64,000 nt of DNA from Phialophora verrucosa (lineage: Eukaryota > Ascomycota > Eurotiomycetes > Chaetothyriales > Herpotrichiellaceae), in the NCBI GenBank assembly GCA_002099365.1, contig MSED01000014.1, forward strand, positions 1,984,001 through 2,048,000. The letters are read 5' to 3'. A model generated the notes under the pieces. That model had not been told where the DNA came from and ran no database searches. It saw nothing but the letters and a program-made list of their open reading frames with translations. The number at the start of each line of letters is the position of its first letter. The stretch's first letter is position 1. Positions 32,206 through 42,373 of this stretch are shown here, piece after piece. The translations under genes and the position numbers were made by a program.

Positions 32206-33546
32206 ATGGCTACCCTCAACATCCGCCGGGACGTTACCGATCCCTTCTACCGGTACAAGATGGAGCGCTTGCAGTCCAAGATTGAAGGAAAAGGCAACGG
32301 CATCAAGTAAGCGTAAGCCATTCTACACCCGATTTAGTGTACTAACAGTCTCCCTAGGACGGTTGTGGCCAACCTTCCAAGCGTTGCCGCTTCCCTGGCT
32401 CGTCCTCCTTCCTATGTCATCAAGTACTTCGGTTTCGAGCTGGGTGCGCAAACCAATACCAATCCCAAAGACGACCGTTGGATCATCAACGGGGCCCACG
32501 AGGCATCCAAGCTGCAAGACTCGCTGGATGGTTTCATCTCCAGGTTCGTCCTCTGCAAGTCCTGCAAGAACCCTGAGACCGAGATCAACATCAAGGATGG
32601 GCGCATTCTGTTGGACTGCAAGGCCTGCGGCCAACGCACCCAGGTGGACCTGCGACACAAGCTGAGTGGGTTTATTCTCAAGAACGAACCAAAGGGTGGC
32701 AAGAAGACAAAGAAGGAAAAAATGACTCGTCGCGATCGAGCAAAGGCCGAGGCCCAAGAGAACGGATCCGCGAATGGCGGCAGCCCTCATGACTCCAACT
32801 CGGACAAAGGAGACGCTGATGGCGACGACGGTCTCGTGGAGCTCGAGGCTGGCAGCGATGACGAGTTCACCCGACAGATTACCGAGGGTGCCAAGGGTAT
32901 TGAAGCCAAGAACAACAGAGAACCCAAGGATGACGAGTGGACTGTCGACACTTCCGCCGAGGCCGTGGCGGCTCGTGCCAAAGAATTGCCAACTGACCTC
33001 AAGAGCTCTCTTGCCTTCGACGACGATGACGAGGGCGAGGAGAACGGTCACAACGTCTACGACCAACTTGGAACTTGGCTCATTGACGAAACCAAGGCCA
33101 AAGGCTCTGTGACCAAGGTGGACGATCTCGAAATCTACAAGAAGGCCAAAGACTTGGGCATCGAGAACAAGCACAAGACCTTGACGGTTCTTGCCCAGAC
33201 TCTCTTCGACGACAATATTGTCAAGCAGAAGCAAATCGAGAAGCGTGCCAGCATGCTCAAGACCATGATTGGCGAGTCTGAGAAGCACATGAAAGCCTTC
33301 CTCGGCGGTACTGAGCGCTTCGTCGGCAATGATCACTCCGAGCTGATCCCTCAGGTCCCGGCCATTCTCATGACCTACTATCAGAACGATCTCGTGAGCG
33401 AGGAGGTTGCCAAGTCTTGGGGTCATAAGGCCAGCAAAAAATATGTCGACATCAGCACCAGTCGTAAAGTTCGCAAGGCTGCTGAGAAGTTTCTGCAGTG
33501 GCTCGACGAGGCCGAAAGCGACGAAGAAGAGAGCGATGATGAGTAG
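32206..33546 (+). CDS. TIF5: translation initiation factor eIF5
   Basis: GTPase-activating protein for eIF2 in the 43S/48S complex; it drives GTP hydrolysis and commitment to the start codon. Exons 32206-32306 and 32358-33546 give 429 aa. The 51-nt intron 32307-32357 has a CTAAC branch and restores KGNGIKTVVANL. The N-terminal GAP domain starts NIRRDVTDPFYRYKMERL, with the catalytic Arg in NIRRD. A C4 zinc ribbon follows (CKSC .. CKACGQR, about residues 100-125), then a Lys-rich linker and acidic stretches (about 165-260). The C-terminal W2/HEAT domain ends in the aromatic-acidic box (FLQWLDEAESDEEESDDE) that binds eIF2-beta and eIF3. The frame begins upstream at GTG in exon 2; the spliced ATG 32206 is the real start. 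Confidence 0.97.
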
Positions 33547-33845
33547 ATTCCCTACCTTCAGTCTACGAGTCACCGGTCTCTTCCTCATGTTGTCCTGACC
33601 TCAAGTCTATCCATGGCCCTAACGGGCAGTCACTCTCTCCTCCGGCGCGCGGGCTTGCCTTCTGCTTGTAAATTGTTCCTGGTCACTCCTTTCTACTTGT
33701 TGTGTTGGTGGTGGTACACAGCGTTACGTGTCGGAAGTCAGGGGTTCAAACCTGTCTTCACGGCGCCGATCCTGTAGCTAGAATCTCCCTCAATTGAATC
33801 CAGAATGCATTAGATTCCACAGCAAGTTGCTCATCCGTCCTTGAC
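33547..33845. other. eIF5 3' flank
   Basis: About 300 bp between the eIF5 stop and the interrupted membrane-protein gene. A T-arm-like GGGGTTCAAACCTG at about 33744-33757 is not part of a tRNA fold. Confidence 0.35.
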
Positions 33846-34577
33846 TCATTCGAGTTGAGCATAGCCGCTCCTCAGCCTCGTGTCGCTCCCCGTCGACGTT
33901 CCCTCGCGCCGATGACCGCCCACAGACTGCCGATACGCCCCATACTCGCACCTGTATTGCCGTAGCTCCTCCTGCATCACGGCGACACGCATCTCCAACC
34001 TGGCCTGATTCTCCGCCAGCTGCCTGACTCGCTCGCGGTTGTTCCTCGCATCACACCAGTGAAACCAAGTGGTGACCAGCGTGAAAAACAGAACAATCAC
34101 ACCACTCTACGCCGTGACGATCTGTTCGACGGCGCCCCGGTTGGACTTCTCCGCCAGCTGGAGTGTGCGCTCCTGGATCGCCAGACTCCTCCTCTGGACG
34201 TCGGCGTTCTGCCTGGCGACCTCGTTGCTCTCGCCTTGCGCGTCGTTGCTCTGTCGGAGCAGGTCGGCCACCTCGGCGAGAAGGGCCCTCGTCAGCTCAA
34301 AGTCCGTGTCCAGCACGGATCTGGTGGACTCGATGGACTCGCCGATCGTGTTGAGCAGCTGGGCCGTGGCCTGTTGTTTCTTCTCCAGGTAGGCTGTGTA
34401 GGCGAGGGCGAGGCTCTCGAGGACCGAGGTGTCAACGGCGGCGAGGGGGATGAGAGGATCTTGGATCGGCAGGGCATGGACTCGTATCCGGATCGGGATC
34501 GACGACAAGGCCAGAAAGAGGAGAGCAAGACGATGCCAGAACAGGGGCGCCGGGAAGAAGAAGAGAAGCGGCTTCAT
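33846..34577 (-). pseudogene. unknown signal-peptide/TM coiled-coil protein interrupted by in-frame TAG
   Basis: No family recognised. From ATG 34577 the frame gives 156 codons: a hydrophobic signal-like N-terminus (LLFFFPAPLFWHRLALLFLALS), then a helical, Gln/Glu/Asn-rich coiled-coil-like segment (LLNTIGESIES.. LLRQSNDAQGESNEVARQNADVQRRS). It stops at TAG 34107-34109. The same frame continues without a shift for another 85 codons to 33846, encoding a clear transmembrane segment (VIVLFFTLVTTWFHWC) and a second charged helix (RVRQLAENQARLEMRVAVMQEELRQY). No canonical intron donor (GTRAGT-like) or CTRAC branch was found that would remove the TAG. Alternatives: a 156-aa protein ending at TAG with a fortuitous downstream frame, stop readthrough, a sequence error, or a genuinely broken gene. 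Confidence 0.5.
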
Positions 34578-34863
34578 GGTGGTGAATGTACGGCTGGAAC
34601 ATGTGGTACGTACATAGTACTGGATACACAGGTCAGTGGCTCTTGATACTCGATGCTTTAGTGCTTGATTCGCCAGCGTACACACGGTAGGCGTGCGCAG
34701 AAGGCTCGAACCGCAGGACCTCCTTCTCACACTCACACTCGTACTCGTCAAGTACATGTGGGTCGGTACTGCGACACTTGCCACCTTTCGGTGTCCTCTC
34801 CTCTGAGACCGAGTTGGAAACTACTGACCATCCACCGCGTCTGCGAAAGGCCAAATGTGGATA

Positions 34864-35658
34864 TCACAGGACGCCCAGTCTGTCCTTCCAGTCTGGAAAC
34901 ACCATGGGCAACCTCCGGGGTGCGTGGCCAGGCAGTTTCTGCCCAATCACCTTGACCAGCTCGTCGAACATCAACTCGTAGCCCTTGGCCGTGAAATGCA
35001 GTCCGTCGATCAACAGCTCAGCCAGCACTTCGTTCCTTGGCGCATCCTTGCTTCCTGCCAGCGCATCGGTCGAGCCTTCCGTCCAGCCGGCCTTGCGCAT
35101 GAAGATCGTCCACAGATCCAGCACGGGCAGATGGCACTCTTGGCCGACCTGGTGAGCCGCACGCGCATATTTCGCGGTATGTTCCGCCGTGCGGTCGGGG
35201 CTGCCCAGTTGATATTCATCCACGGGTGGGGGCGTGATGAGGATGACTTGGGTGTCGTGCCGTTTCAGTCCCTGGTGCTGGATGATGTCCTTCAGCGAGG
35301 ACATGTATCTCTGCAGAGGCACGTGCTGGGGGTGTCCCGGCACGCAGGCGTCGTTGGCGCCGAAGAAGACGGTCATCAACTGCACGCGGGGGACTGTCTG
35401 GGAAGGCGTACTGTCCGCCGGGAAGAACCGCTGGAGCACTTCATAGCCCATCGGCGCGGTGTAGCCTGAGAAGCCACGGTTGATCACGTCTAGCCGTCGA
35501 GAGTACCATTCTGAGAGCCGGGCTGTCAAGGTCAGGGACGAGATCTGCGTGATGCTGTCGCCGAGGAGGACAAATTGGGGGTAGTTGGTTGGGTGACCCC
35601 CGGTGGGGGAGGTGGGTTGTAGAGGAGACGAGGTTGACTGGGCGGGAGAATGGGACAT
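34864..35658 (-). CDS. IAH1: SGNH/GDSL esterase, isoamyl acetate-hydrolysing type
   Basis: Single-domain SGNH hydrolase, 264 aa, single exon, predicted to hydrolyse short acyl esters as yeast Iah1 does. The four SGNH blocks are present: nucleophile Ser in LLGDSITQ (about residue 35), Gly in NRGFSGYTA, Asn in FFGANDAC (oxyanion hole) and the Asp-x-x-His pair in IDGLHFTAKGYELMF near the C-terminus. No signal peptide is seen; the first 25 residues are Ser/Pro/Thr-rich, so the enzyme is probably cytosolic. The start is ATG 35658. It shares orientation with the interrupted membrane-protein gene downstream. Confidence 0.93.
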   Translation of the reverse strand: MSHSPAQSTSSPLQPTSPTGGHPTNYPQFVLLGDSITQISSLTLTARLSEWYSRRLDVINRGFSGYTAPMGYEVLQRFFPADSTPSQTVPRVQLMTVFFGANDACVPGHPQHVPLQRYMSSLKDIIQHQGLKRHDTQVILITPPPVDEYQLGSPDRTAEHTAKYARAAHQVGQECHLPVLDLWTIFMRKAGWTEGSTDALAGSKDAPRNEVLAELLIDGLHFTAKGYELMFDELVKVIGQKLPGHAPRRLPMVFPDWKDRLGVL

Positions 35659-36732
35659 GGTCGGATGGGTAGTGTACTTGGTACGAGTAGCTACCGCACC
35701 GTGTGTACTCGTAGATGATCAGGCAGCCGACAGCCGTGGACAGACTGTGATAGAGCATCTATCAGGCCCAAACAGGCTGTGGTATGCGTTACAATCTCCC
35801 GATGGTCAACCGACGTCGTAGCTCGGAAGAAGTTGGCCGAGCACGAGCCTCTGCCGGCTCGTTAGTGGCTTCGGCTTAGCCTAAACACCCCGGGCTTGGG
35901 GGCTTGGGGATCTCGCAGGTGCACAATGACATGGTCTTGCAGCTGACGGGGGTGCCCGGGCCTCCTTACAGGCCCGTCGGTATGCAAGTCATCGTCACCC
36001 CCAGCCCTTGTCGTGGCTCTCCGAATTGTTTCCAACCACCCGAGGCCGTGTAAATGCCCTATTCGGCTTTCTCCAGCGCCCAAGCATCCAATGACTCCCA
36101 CGACTATCAACACCACCGTTCGCTGGCGGCGGCAATACTTCATATAACGACTCGACGAACGTCTCTCGGAGCGTCGGTACTGGTGGGTGTGCAATGCCCA
36201 GACTTCGCGAGACATTCCTCCGCATGAGGCCCTCCTCCCATTCGAGGCCTCGCCGCGTTCGTCGAAATCCGTCAGATGATTGATGCCACTGCCACTCGCT
36301 CGACAAAGATATGTCGTCCACCTGATCATACGCCTAGTTTTCTGATCCCACACCCTCGCCGGGATGGGCACACCCTCTTCCTGCTTTCTATGCTTAGCGT
36401 GACGGTCCGTTGCTCAACCTCCAGCCTACTGGTTTCACGCAGAGCTGATCGCCGGGTAACGCTTGGCCTGACCCATTCATTACAGGTCATTCATTCCATT
36501 GATATTGCTGACTCGGGATATACTCGAACTTAGTCAGGGAGCGAGTTGTCTCCTTCATTCCACGCCTTCCACGAGCCTGTGATTCATACATCTTACCTTC
36601 CTCATGGCCAGCTGACGACCTTGGGGAGGCGGTGACTGTCCGCAGGCGGCGACGTGACCTCCTTCCTGCTGCCTCCGTTGCTTGCTGCACCTGTCTTTCC
36701 TGCTCCCATTTCCCCATGTCGAAGCTGCCACG
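35659..36732. promoter_or_regulatory. divergent region esterase / CLC
   Basis: About 1.07 kb between divergent starts. The minus-strand frame at 35862-36371 has no domain, splice context or consistent codon bias, so it is not called. Confidence 0.4.
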
Positions 36733-39489
36733 ATGCCGAAATCCTTTGTCTCTTTCCAAGAACCCTACGAGACTGGCGCCCTCACACCTTCCTATCCAGC
36801 TACTACGCCATCGTCCCCGGAGACGCTCCGCAGATTGAAAAATTCCCTCTCCGTCATTGAGCCGGGACATCGGCTACCCCCCTCGCTTGTCATGACTCCC
36901 AAAGATACGGAAGAGAGCGCCTTGCTAGGGGAGCATCCTGGGCTGATCCGCAGGTACACCGAGACGAGTATGCAGGAATCTCCGAGGTCAAGACAGCTTT
37001 CAAGGGTGAATAGTGCCAGTGGGAGTCTACGCAGACGGAGGTACAGTGCGCGACAGTCGGGCAACTCCAGCCCGGTGTGGATGAGAAACTCTGGTCTCCG
37101 TACACCCAAGCTTTCGTCGTCGATGCTGGCAGGCTCTCTGTCGAAGGACGACCGGTTGTGGTATGATCAGTTCACGTCCACCGACTGGGTCCACGATAGC
37201 ATCGCGGACGGATATCGTGTACTCGAGCTGAGGAAAAAGAGGGGTTGGCGAGGACGTCTCGCGTTGCTGGTCGACTCAGCTCAAGGATGGATCCTCGTTG
37301 CCATCATCGGGTTCGTCACCGCGGCCATAGCGTACTTTGTCGACGTGACAGAGTCGGCTATCTTCGACATCAAACGAGGCTTCTGTCGAGGCGCTTGGTA
37401 CCTCGGTAGAACTAGCTGCTGCGATGGAGAACGCGTGTGTGAGAGGTGGAGGAGCTGGTCGGAACTCATTCGCCCTTCTCGGATCGACGACGTTCACATC
37501 GACTTCCTGGCTTTCATCATCGGGTCGATGGTCCTTGCAGCCTTGGCCTGCTTCATCACATTGTACTCGAAGACGGTCGTCCCTTCACACATTGCTTCCA
37601 CGCTCGACGAGAATCTCGGAGCTCTCAGGCAAAATGTCAACGCCGAAGCAGACGAGGACAAGTCATCAGCTGGCCGACCTTTGGCTCACGAGAACACCCT
37701 TCCCGCAAGCGTCTACTTCTCCGCGGCCGGCAGTGGTGTTGCGGAGGTCAAGGTCATCCTCAGCGGCTTTGTGCTGCATGGGTACCTCGGTCTCCGAGTC
37801 CTTATTATAAAGACCATTGCTCTCATTTTGAGCGTGGCGTCAGGGATGAGTTTGGGCAAAGAAGGACCTTATGTGCACATCGCCACCTGCGTGGGCAACA
37901 TTGCCTGCAGGTTCTTTACCAAGTACAACCTCAACGACGGTAAGAGAAGAGAGGTTCTATCAGCGAGTGCCGCAGCGGGCGTCGCCGTCGCTTTCGGTTC
38001 GCCCTTGGGTGGAGTCCTCTTCAGCCTTGAGGAAGTCAGCTACTACTTCCCTCCGAAGACCTTGTTTCGGACCTTCTTCTGTTGCATTGTTGCCGCGCTT
38101 TCACTCAAGTTTCTGAACCCATATGGCACCAACAAGATTGTGCTGTTTGAAGTCCGTTATATTACGGATTGGCATTACTTCGAGCTTGTCATCTTTGCAT
38201 TAATCGGCATGGCAGGTGGAGTGGCTGGTGCACTTTTCATCAAGGTGTCTCGCTTCTGGGCCACCACATTTCGGCGCATCAGCATCATCAAGGCCTATCC
38301 CATGCTGGAAGTCCTCCTCGTGGCCCTGCTGACGGGCTTGATCAGCTTCTGGAATCGCTACACCCGGCTGGCTGTTGCCGAACTCCTGTTCGAGCTTGCC
38401 AGCCCGTGCCAAAAGAACAATCTAGGAAATGGACTTTGTCCTTCGACCGAGGACGAGATTCTGGAGGTGGTTCGCTACCTCAGCATTGCATTCGTGGTCA
38501 AGGCTTTTCTCACGACCATCACTTTTGGCATCAAGGTGCCCGCTGGCATCTATGTGCCTTCTATGGTTGTCGGGGGTCTCATGGGACGCATCGTGGGCCA
38601 CTTGACCCAATACGTGGTCTTGAAGCTTCCAGATTTCTTCCTGTGGTCGCATTGTCGAGATTCCGGAAACATCGAATCGTGTGTTACACCTGGTGTCTAT
38701 GCCCTAGTGGCAGCGGGCGCCACCATGTGTGGTGTCACACGCCTCTCCGTCACCTTGGCCGTCATCCTGTTTGAGTTGACAGGCAGCTTGGACCACGTGT
38801 TACCCTTCTCACTGGGTGTTCTCTGCGCCAAGTGGACGGCAGACGCCGTCGAGCCATTGAGCATATATGATCTGCTGACGGATATGAATTCATACCCTTT
38901 CCTGGATAACAGGAGAACACCGGTCTTTGACTCTGAGCTCGGAGACATCACACCCCGCTTCAGGAGAGACAAAGTGATTGACATCACGCTATCCCCTCTT
39001 GTCAGGGCGACGGACCTACGGTCTAAACTTCAACGCTTGCAAAATCTCGGTGAGCTCGACGGCGGCCTGCCTATCCTTCGCAATAAAGTCCTAGTGGGTC
39101 TCATCCCGGCTCCAGACCTGGAGTTTGCCCTAGACCGGGTGGAAGATGAGGAGACGGCCTTTTGCTTGCTCTCCACGGAAAGCCACGCGCACAACTCGCA
39201 CTACCGGCCTTGGGACTCATTTGAGGAAACAGGATACGATTCGGGAAGGGAAGAGTCTGGCAATGAAGAACCTCCTCCGGCTGAACCCGCGGATCTGACG
39301 CCTTATATCGACCCGGCGCCAGTGGCACTTGATGTGCACTCACCGATGGACCTGGTTTACCAGTGCTTCGTTAAATTGGGGCTACGATACATTTGTGTTT
39401 TGAGCGATGGGGAGTTTAGAGGCATGGTCCACAAAAAGGCATTTGTGAGATACGTCAAGACGTTGGAACACAGTTCGAGCCTTCATTGA
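36733..39489 (+). CDS. CLC-family chloride channel / Cl-/H+ exchanger
   Basis: Intracellular-membrane CLC protein, 918 aa, single exon. It is probably a Golgi/vacuolar exchanger that helps acidify compartments; Gef1 is the yeast relative. Basic/Ser-rich N-terminus, then 10-11 membrane segments (first about residues 185-205, AIAYFVDV nearby), then two CBS domains (about 770-815 and 860-915; PILRNKVLVGLI, and LRYICVLSDGEFRGMVHKKAFVRYV). Family motifs: GSGVAEVK (usually GSGIPE), GKEGPYVHI with the gating Glu, LGGVLFSLEEVSYYF with the intracellular proton Glu, and GIKVPAGIYVPSM. Both glutamates suggest an exchanger rather than a channel. The open frame extends upstream only via TTG; ATG 36733 is chosen. 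The region between the CBS domains holds an acidic Pro/Glu-rich loop (ESGNEEPPPAEPAD). Confidence 0.95.
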   Translation: MPKSFVSFQEPYETGALTPSYPATTPSSPETLRRLKNSLSVIEPGHRLPPSLVMTPKDTEESALLGEHPGLIRRYTETSMQESPRSRQLSRVNSASGSLRRRRYSARQSGNSSPVWMRNSGLRTPKLSSSMLAGSLSKDDRLWYDQFTSTDWVHDSIADGYRVLELRKKRGWRGRLALLVDSAQGWILVAIIGFVTAAIAYFVDVTESAIFDIKRGFCRGAWYLGRTSCCDGERVCERWRSWSELIRPSRIDDVHIDFLAFIIGSMVLAALACFITLYSKTVVPSHIASTLDENLGALRQNVNAEADEDKSSAGRPLAHENTLPASVYFSAAGSGVAEVKVILSGFVLHGYLGLRVLIIKTIALILSVASGMSLGKEGPYVHIATCVGNIACRFFTKYNLNDGKRREVLSASAAAGVAVAFGSPLGGVLFSLEEVSYYFPPKTLFRTFFCCIVAALSLKFLNPYGTNKIVLFEVRYITDWHYFELVIFALIGMAGGVAGALFIKVSRFWATTFRRISIIKAYPMLEVLLVALLTGLISFWNRYTRLAVAELLFELASPCQKNNLGNGLCPSTEDEILEVVRYLSIAFVVKAFLTTITFGIKVPAGIYVPSMVVGGLMGRIVGHLTQYVVLKLPDFFLWSHCRDSGNIESCVTPGVYALVAAGATMCGVTRLSVTLAVILFELTGSLDHVLPFSLGVLCAKWTADAVEPLSIYDLLTDMNSYPFLDNRRTPVFDSELGDITPRFRRDKVIDITLSPLVRATDLRSKLQRLQNLGELDGGLPILRNKVLVGLIPAPDLEFALDRVEDEETAFCLLSTESHAHNSHYRPWDSFEETGYDSGREESGNEEPPPAEPADLTPYIDPAPVALDVHSPMDLVYQCFVKLGLRYICVLSDGEFRGMVHKKAFVRYVKTLEHSSSLH

Positions 39490-41061
39490 GAGGCCGGCAA
39501 AAGAGTGCCGTAGGGGGGGTTGCGGAAGCGACTTCAGACTGCATCAGCAGGAACAGGGCTGGACTGACAGACGTCCAGGAGCATGTTTAGCCTTTGGGCT
39601 ACGGTAATAGAGTTGGTCTTCGGTTTGCATTAGCGTTCGAAGGGTTCTCGATGGCGCCAATAAAGTCATTATTGCATTGTGGGTACGAAGTATACTCAGC
39701 CAGCGGCATCATGTCTCATGCGTCATGACGGCTCAAGCGATACATGTAAACTACTGCTAATACTACAACGACAGTAAACGCAGCCGTTCATTGTTAGGCA
39801 TCGAGGACGCTCATCATGACAACGACACGGCAAACTGTATCGCGCTCAGCTCAAGACCTAAACTCAACTTGCCGTACCCAGACCAAACCTCCAACACCGG
39901 TTCGAACAGTCTGTGCGATACGTCCTCTTTGGCATCCTTACTGCGTGCTCGGACGGGACTAACGCGGTATTCATTCTCCCTCCCGCATCCGGACAGCCAC
40001 GGAGCAGAACGAGCGACATGTTCATCCATGCCATACCTGGCGAGCAGGTTGGTTGTTCGTATGCTTTCCCAGGGCCGTTTCCACTGAAAAAATCCGGTCA
40101 GGGAAAAGCTTATGGTGACGGCCCAGCCTTGTCTCTGTCTGATCGCCCTATCAGCATTGCCAGACGACGCAGCATAAGCCCGCCTCTTTCTGATCGCCCT
40201 ATCAGCATTGCCAGACGACGCAGCATAGGCCCGAGACAGCGGTATGCTTTCTGATCACCCTCGACGACCTGGACAGCTTGCTGCTGTTAGTCAACGGCCC
40301 AGAGGTTTGCTCGTTCACGCGCGCGTTGAGCCAAACACATCTACCACAGTTGGCGCCGACTTCCGGCGCATCAAGGTTCGCGAGGTCGTTCTCGGGTGGA
40401 AGAATTTTTCGAGATACATACCCTGTCCGCGAGCGCTAACTTCGCGAAAAGGTAAGGACTCCCTTGCGCTGAAATGGCCGCGCATATCATGCCACAGCGT
40501 GCGATGTTCGACCGCTGCCATGCGCATGGCGCAGGTTGCACTCGAGCTTTCTTGATTTGGTTGTGTAACTTCGCAAACCAGGACGCACGTGAAGACATGT
40601 AGGCAGGTCAGATCATCCATCTTTGTGCACAGACTCTCTCGGAACCGGGAAACCACACCAGTCAGAACTATTGCGGTTGGCCGAACCGTTCAATAATTAC
40701 ATGTAGGAAGGGACGTACGTACGTTACGTGGAGGGTTTTGAATCATTGGTGCAAGATCAGGCGAAATAAATGCAGGTACCGGGCGAGAAAGGGCCTTCTT
40801 TCGTGAAGTCTGGTTCAAGTTAGTTTTGCTGGTGTGTGACCCGCGCTCGACGTTCTGGCTTTTGTTTTTAAGAGGAACTCGACTCGCGCTGCTGATGGGT
40901 GATTCACTTCTTCTCTAAGCAGTTTTCGACACTTATCCACTGACTCTCACTCACAGTTCGCCGCGCTGTCGCCAACACAGCGGTTGCACGCTTCAACACC
41001 TCAGCGACCACGAGCATCAACGCACGCAACTTTCCCTCGCTTACTTTAAACAGCTTTCAAG
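39490..41061. other. intergenic region with a 45-bp duplicated block
   Basis: 1.57 kb between the CLC stop and the unknown three-TM gene. It contains the direct repeat described separately and, toward 40900-41060, a CT-rich stretch that should be the promoter/leader of the next gene. No gene supported. Confidence 0.5.
40138..40233. repeat. tandem direct repeat, 45 bp, period 51 bp
   Basis: Copy A 40138-40182 and copy B 40189-40233 start TCTGATCGCCCTATCAGCAT and are identical apart from one base (AAG/AGG) near the end. They are separated by 6 bp. No inverted termini or coding content. Confidence 0.85.
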
Positions 41062-42051
41062 ATGACATTTGCCATGCCTGCCGAGGCGCAAACAGAGGCT
41101 GCTGCCACTGAAGGCTTTGCTGGTTCCGCGGAGCACGTGGAGCACGTTACCTCTGTTGGTCCGTGGGCGCTCCGACGGTACAGCAATACAAGCTGGGCAG
41201 CCGTTAGCAGTGAAGGCGCCCGCTCCAGTAGACGAGGCCCTATGTCCAGCGCCATCGTTAGCCCGACCTCAGGGGACACCAGCTCCGACAACCCGTTCAG
41301 CAGTGCATTCGCTGCAAGCCTCACTGCCGACGAAGTCTTTCGTGATCGGAACGCATCGGAGGCGTCAAGTTCAACGGCGGTGGGGTCGAGTGCAGGCGAA
41401 GGACTCGCCCCAGGAAAGGGGAAGTCCGAGTTCACGAGGACCATGGAGGAGGCTGACCGCCAGGCGGAGCAAGTCCGGCGCATGCTGGATGGGGAGGCCA
41501 TTGTGACGAGCGACGACGACACCGACAGGCGACGAGATGAGGAGGCAAGAGTCGAGCGGGCAGGAGTGACCGTTCGCCATCAATCGCTGCCTCTGGCATC
41601 CTTCGACAGTGCAGCTTTGGCGGGGAGCACCCGGTCGTCGACAGACACTGAGCGTGACGCTGCCGACGCTCTCCACCAACTGTGGGCTGCCGACAACTGT
41701 CAGGCGTGCAGGCAGAACGCTTCAGTCGCGACAGCCGGGATATACATGCTTGCCGTTACGACGGTCGTGGCCATCCCGAGTCCGTTCATCCTGATCAAGG
41801 TGTTGTCAGGCGGGCCCGGCTCCCAACTCGACCTGTACCTGGTGATGGCGATTCCGAGCGCGGTATTCAACAGCCTGCTCATGATCGCCTGGGTTGTCTT
41901 GGCCGGGCTCAGATGGCCAGGCTGGCGAGAGAAGAGCGGACTCGGGTTCTTCAAGCAGTGGCTCTGCTCGTTGACAATCGGGCTGGGTCTTTATTTCCTG
42001 GTGGCGGGGGTGTTGTATGCTTCCTCGAGGGGATCGACCGGGTCCGGATGA
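41062..42051 (+). CDS. unknown protein with three C-terminal TM segments
   Basis: Not recognised. 329 aa, single exon, ATG 41062 preceded by CAAG. About 210 residues of Ser/Ala/Thr/Asp-rich, probably disordered N-terminal region with short charged helices (EEADRQAEQVRRMLDGE) are followed by a Cys pair (DNCQACRQN). Then come three predicted membrane helices: about 228-252 (IYMLAVTTVVAIPSPFILIK), 260-285 (LYLVMAIPSAVFNSLLMIAW) and 300-322 (WLCSLTIGLGLYFLVAGVLY). The C-terminus is short. Codon bias is like that of neighbouring genes, which supports a real gene. It is followed 322 bp later by the dipeptidyl aminopeptidase in the same orientation. Confidence 0.72.
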   Translation: MTFAMPAEAQTEAAATEGFAGSAEHVEHVTSVGPWALRRYSNTSWAAVSSEGARSSRRGPMSSAIVSPTSGDTSSDNPFSSAFAASLTADEVFRDRNASEASSSTAVGSSAGEGLAPGKGKSEFTRTMEEADRQAEQVRRMLDGEAIVTSDDDTDRRRDEEARVERAGVTVRHQSLPLASFDSAALAGSTRSSTDTERDAADALHQLWAADNCQACRQNASVATAGIYMLAVTTVVAIPSPFILIKVLSGGPGSQLDLYLVMAIPSAVFNSLLMIAWVVLAGLRWPGWREKSGLGFFKQWLCSLTIGLGLYFLVAGVLYASSRGSTGSG

Positions 42052-42373
42052 GGCTGATTCTGCAAGCGAGCCGTCGTTCGAGCATGGCGTTTGGAGTTGG
42101 AAGCGTGGAGTTTGAGGAATGTTGACATGTTCCGTTTCCGGACATTGGCGTGGAACACGACGAGCTTGACATGGCCGCAAGCAGCAAGTCCCAAAGCGAA
42201 AGATACCCCCGGCCAGCTACTTGAACAGGATCAGATAGAATGAGAAGCAGAATCACAATGACCGCGAGAGTAATCGGGATTGTAATCGTTGTCGGCGTTG
42301 TAACTGCCGTTGTAGTTGTCGTTGACGGCCTCGTTGGCGTGGTCGGGCGCCGTCCAATCGGAAGCCTCGCGCA

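Noticed and set aside
33735..33770. T-arm-like GGTTCAAACC on the plus strand
   Set aside because: No other tRNA arm fits around it and stem pairing is poor.
35862..36371. 169-codon minus-strand frame
   Set aside because: Arg/Gly/His-rich shadow-like composition, no domain, lies in the divergent promoter of the esterase and CLC genes.
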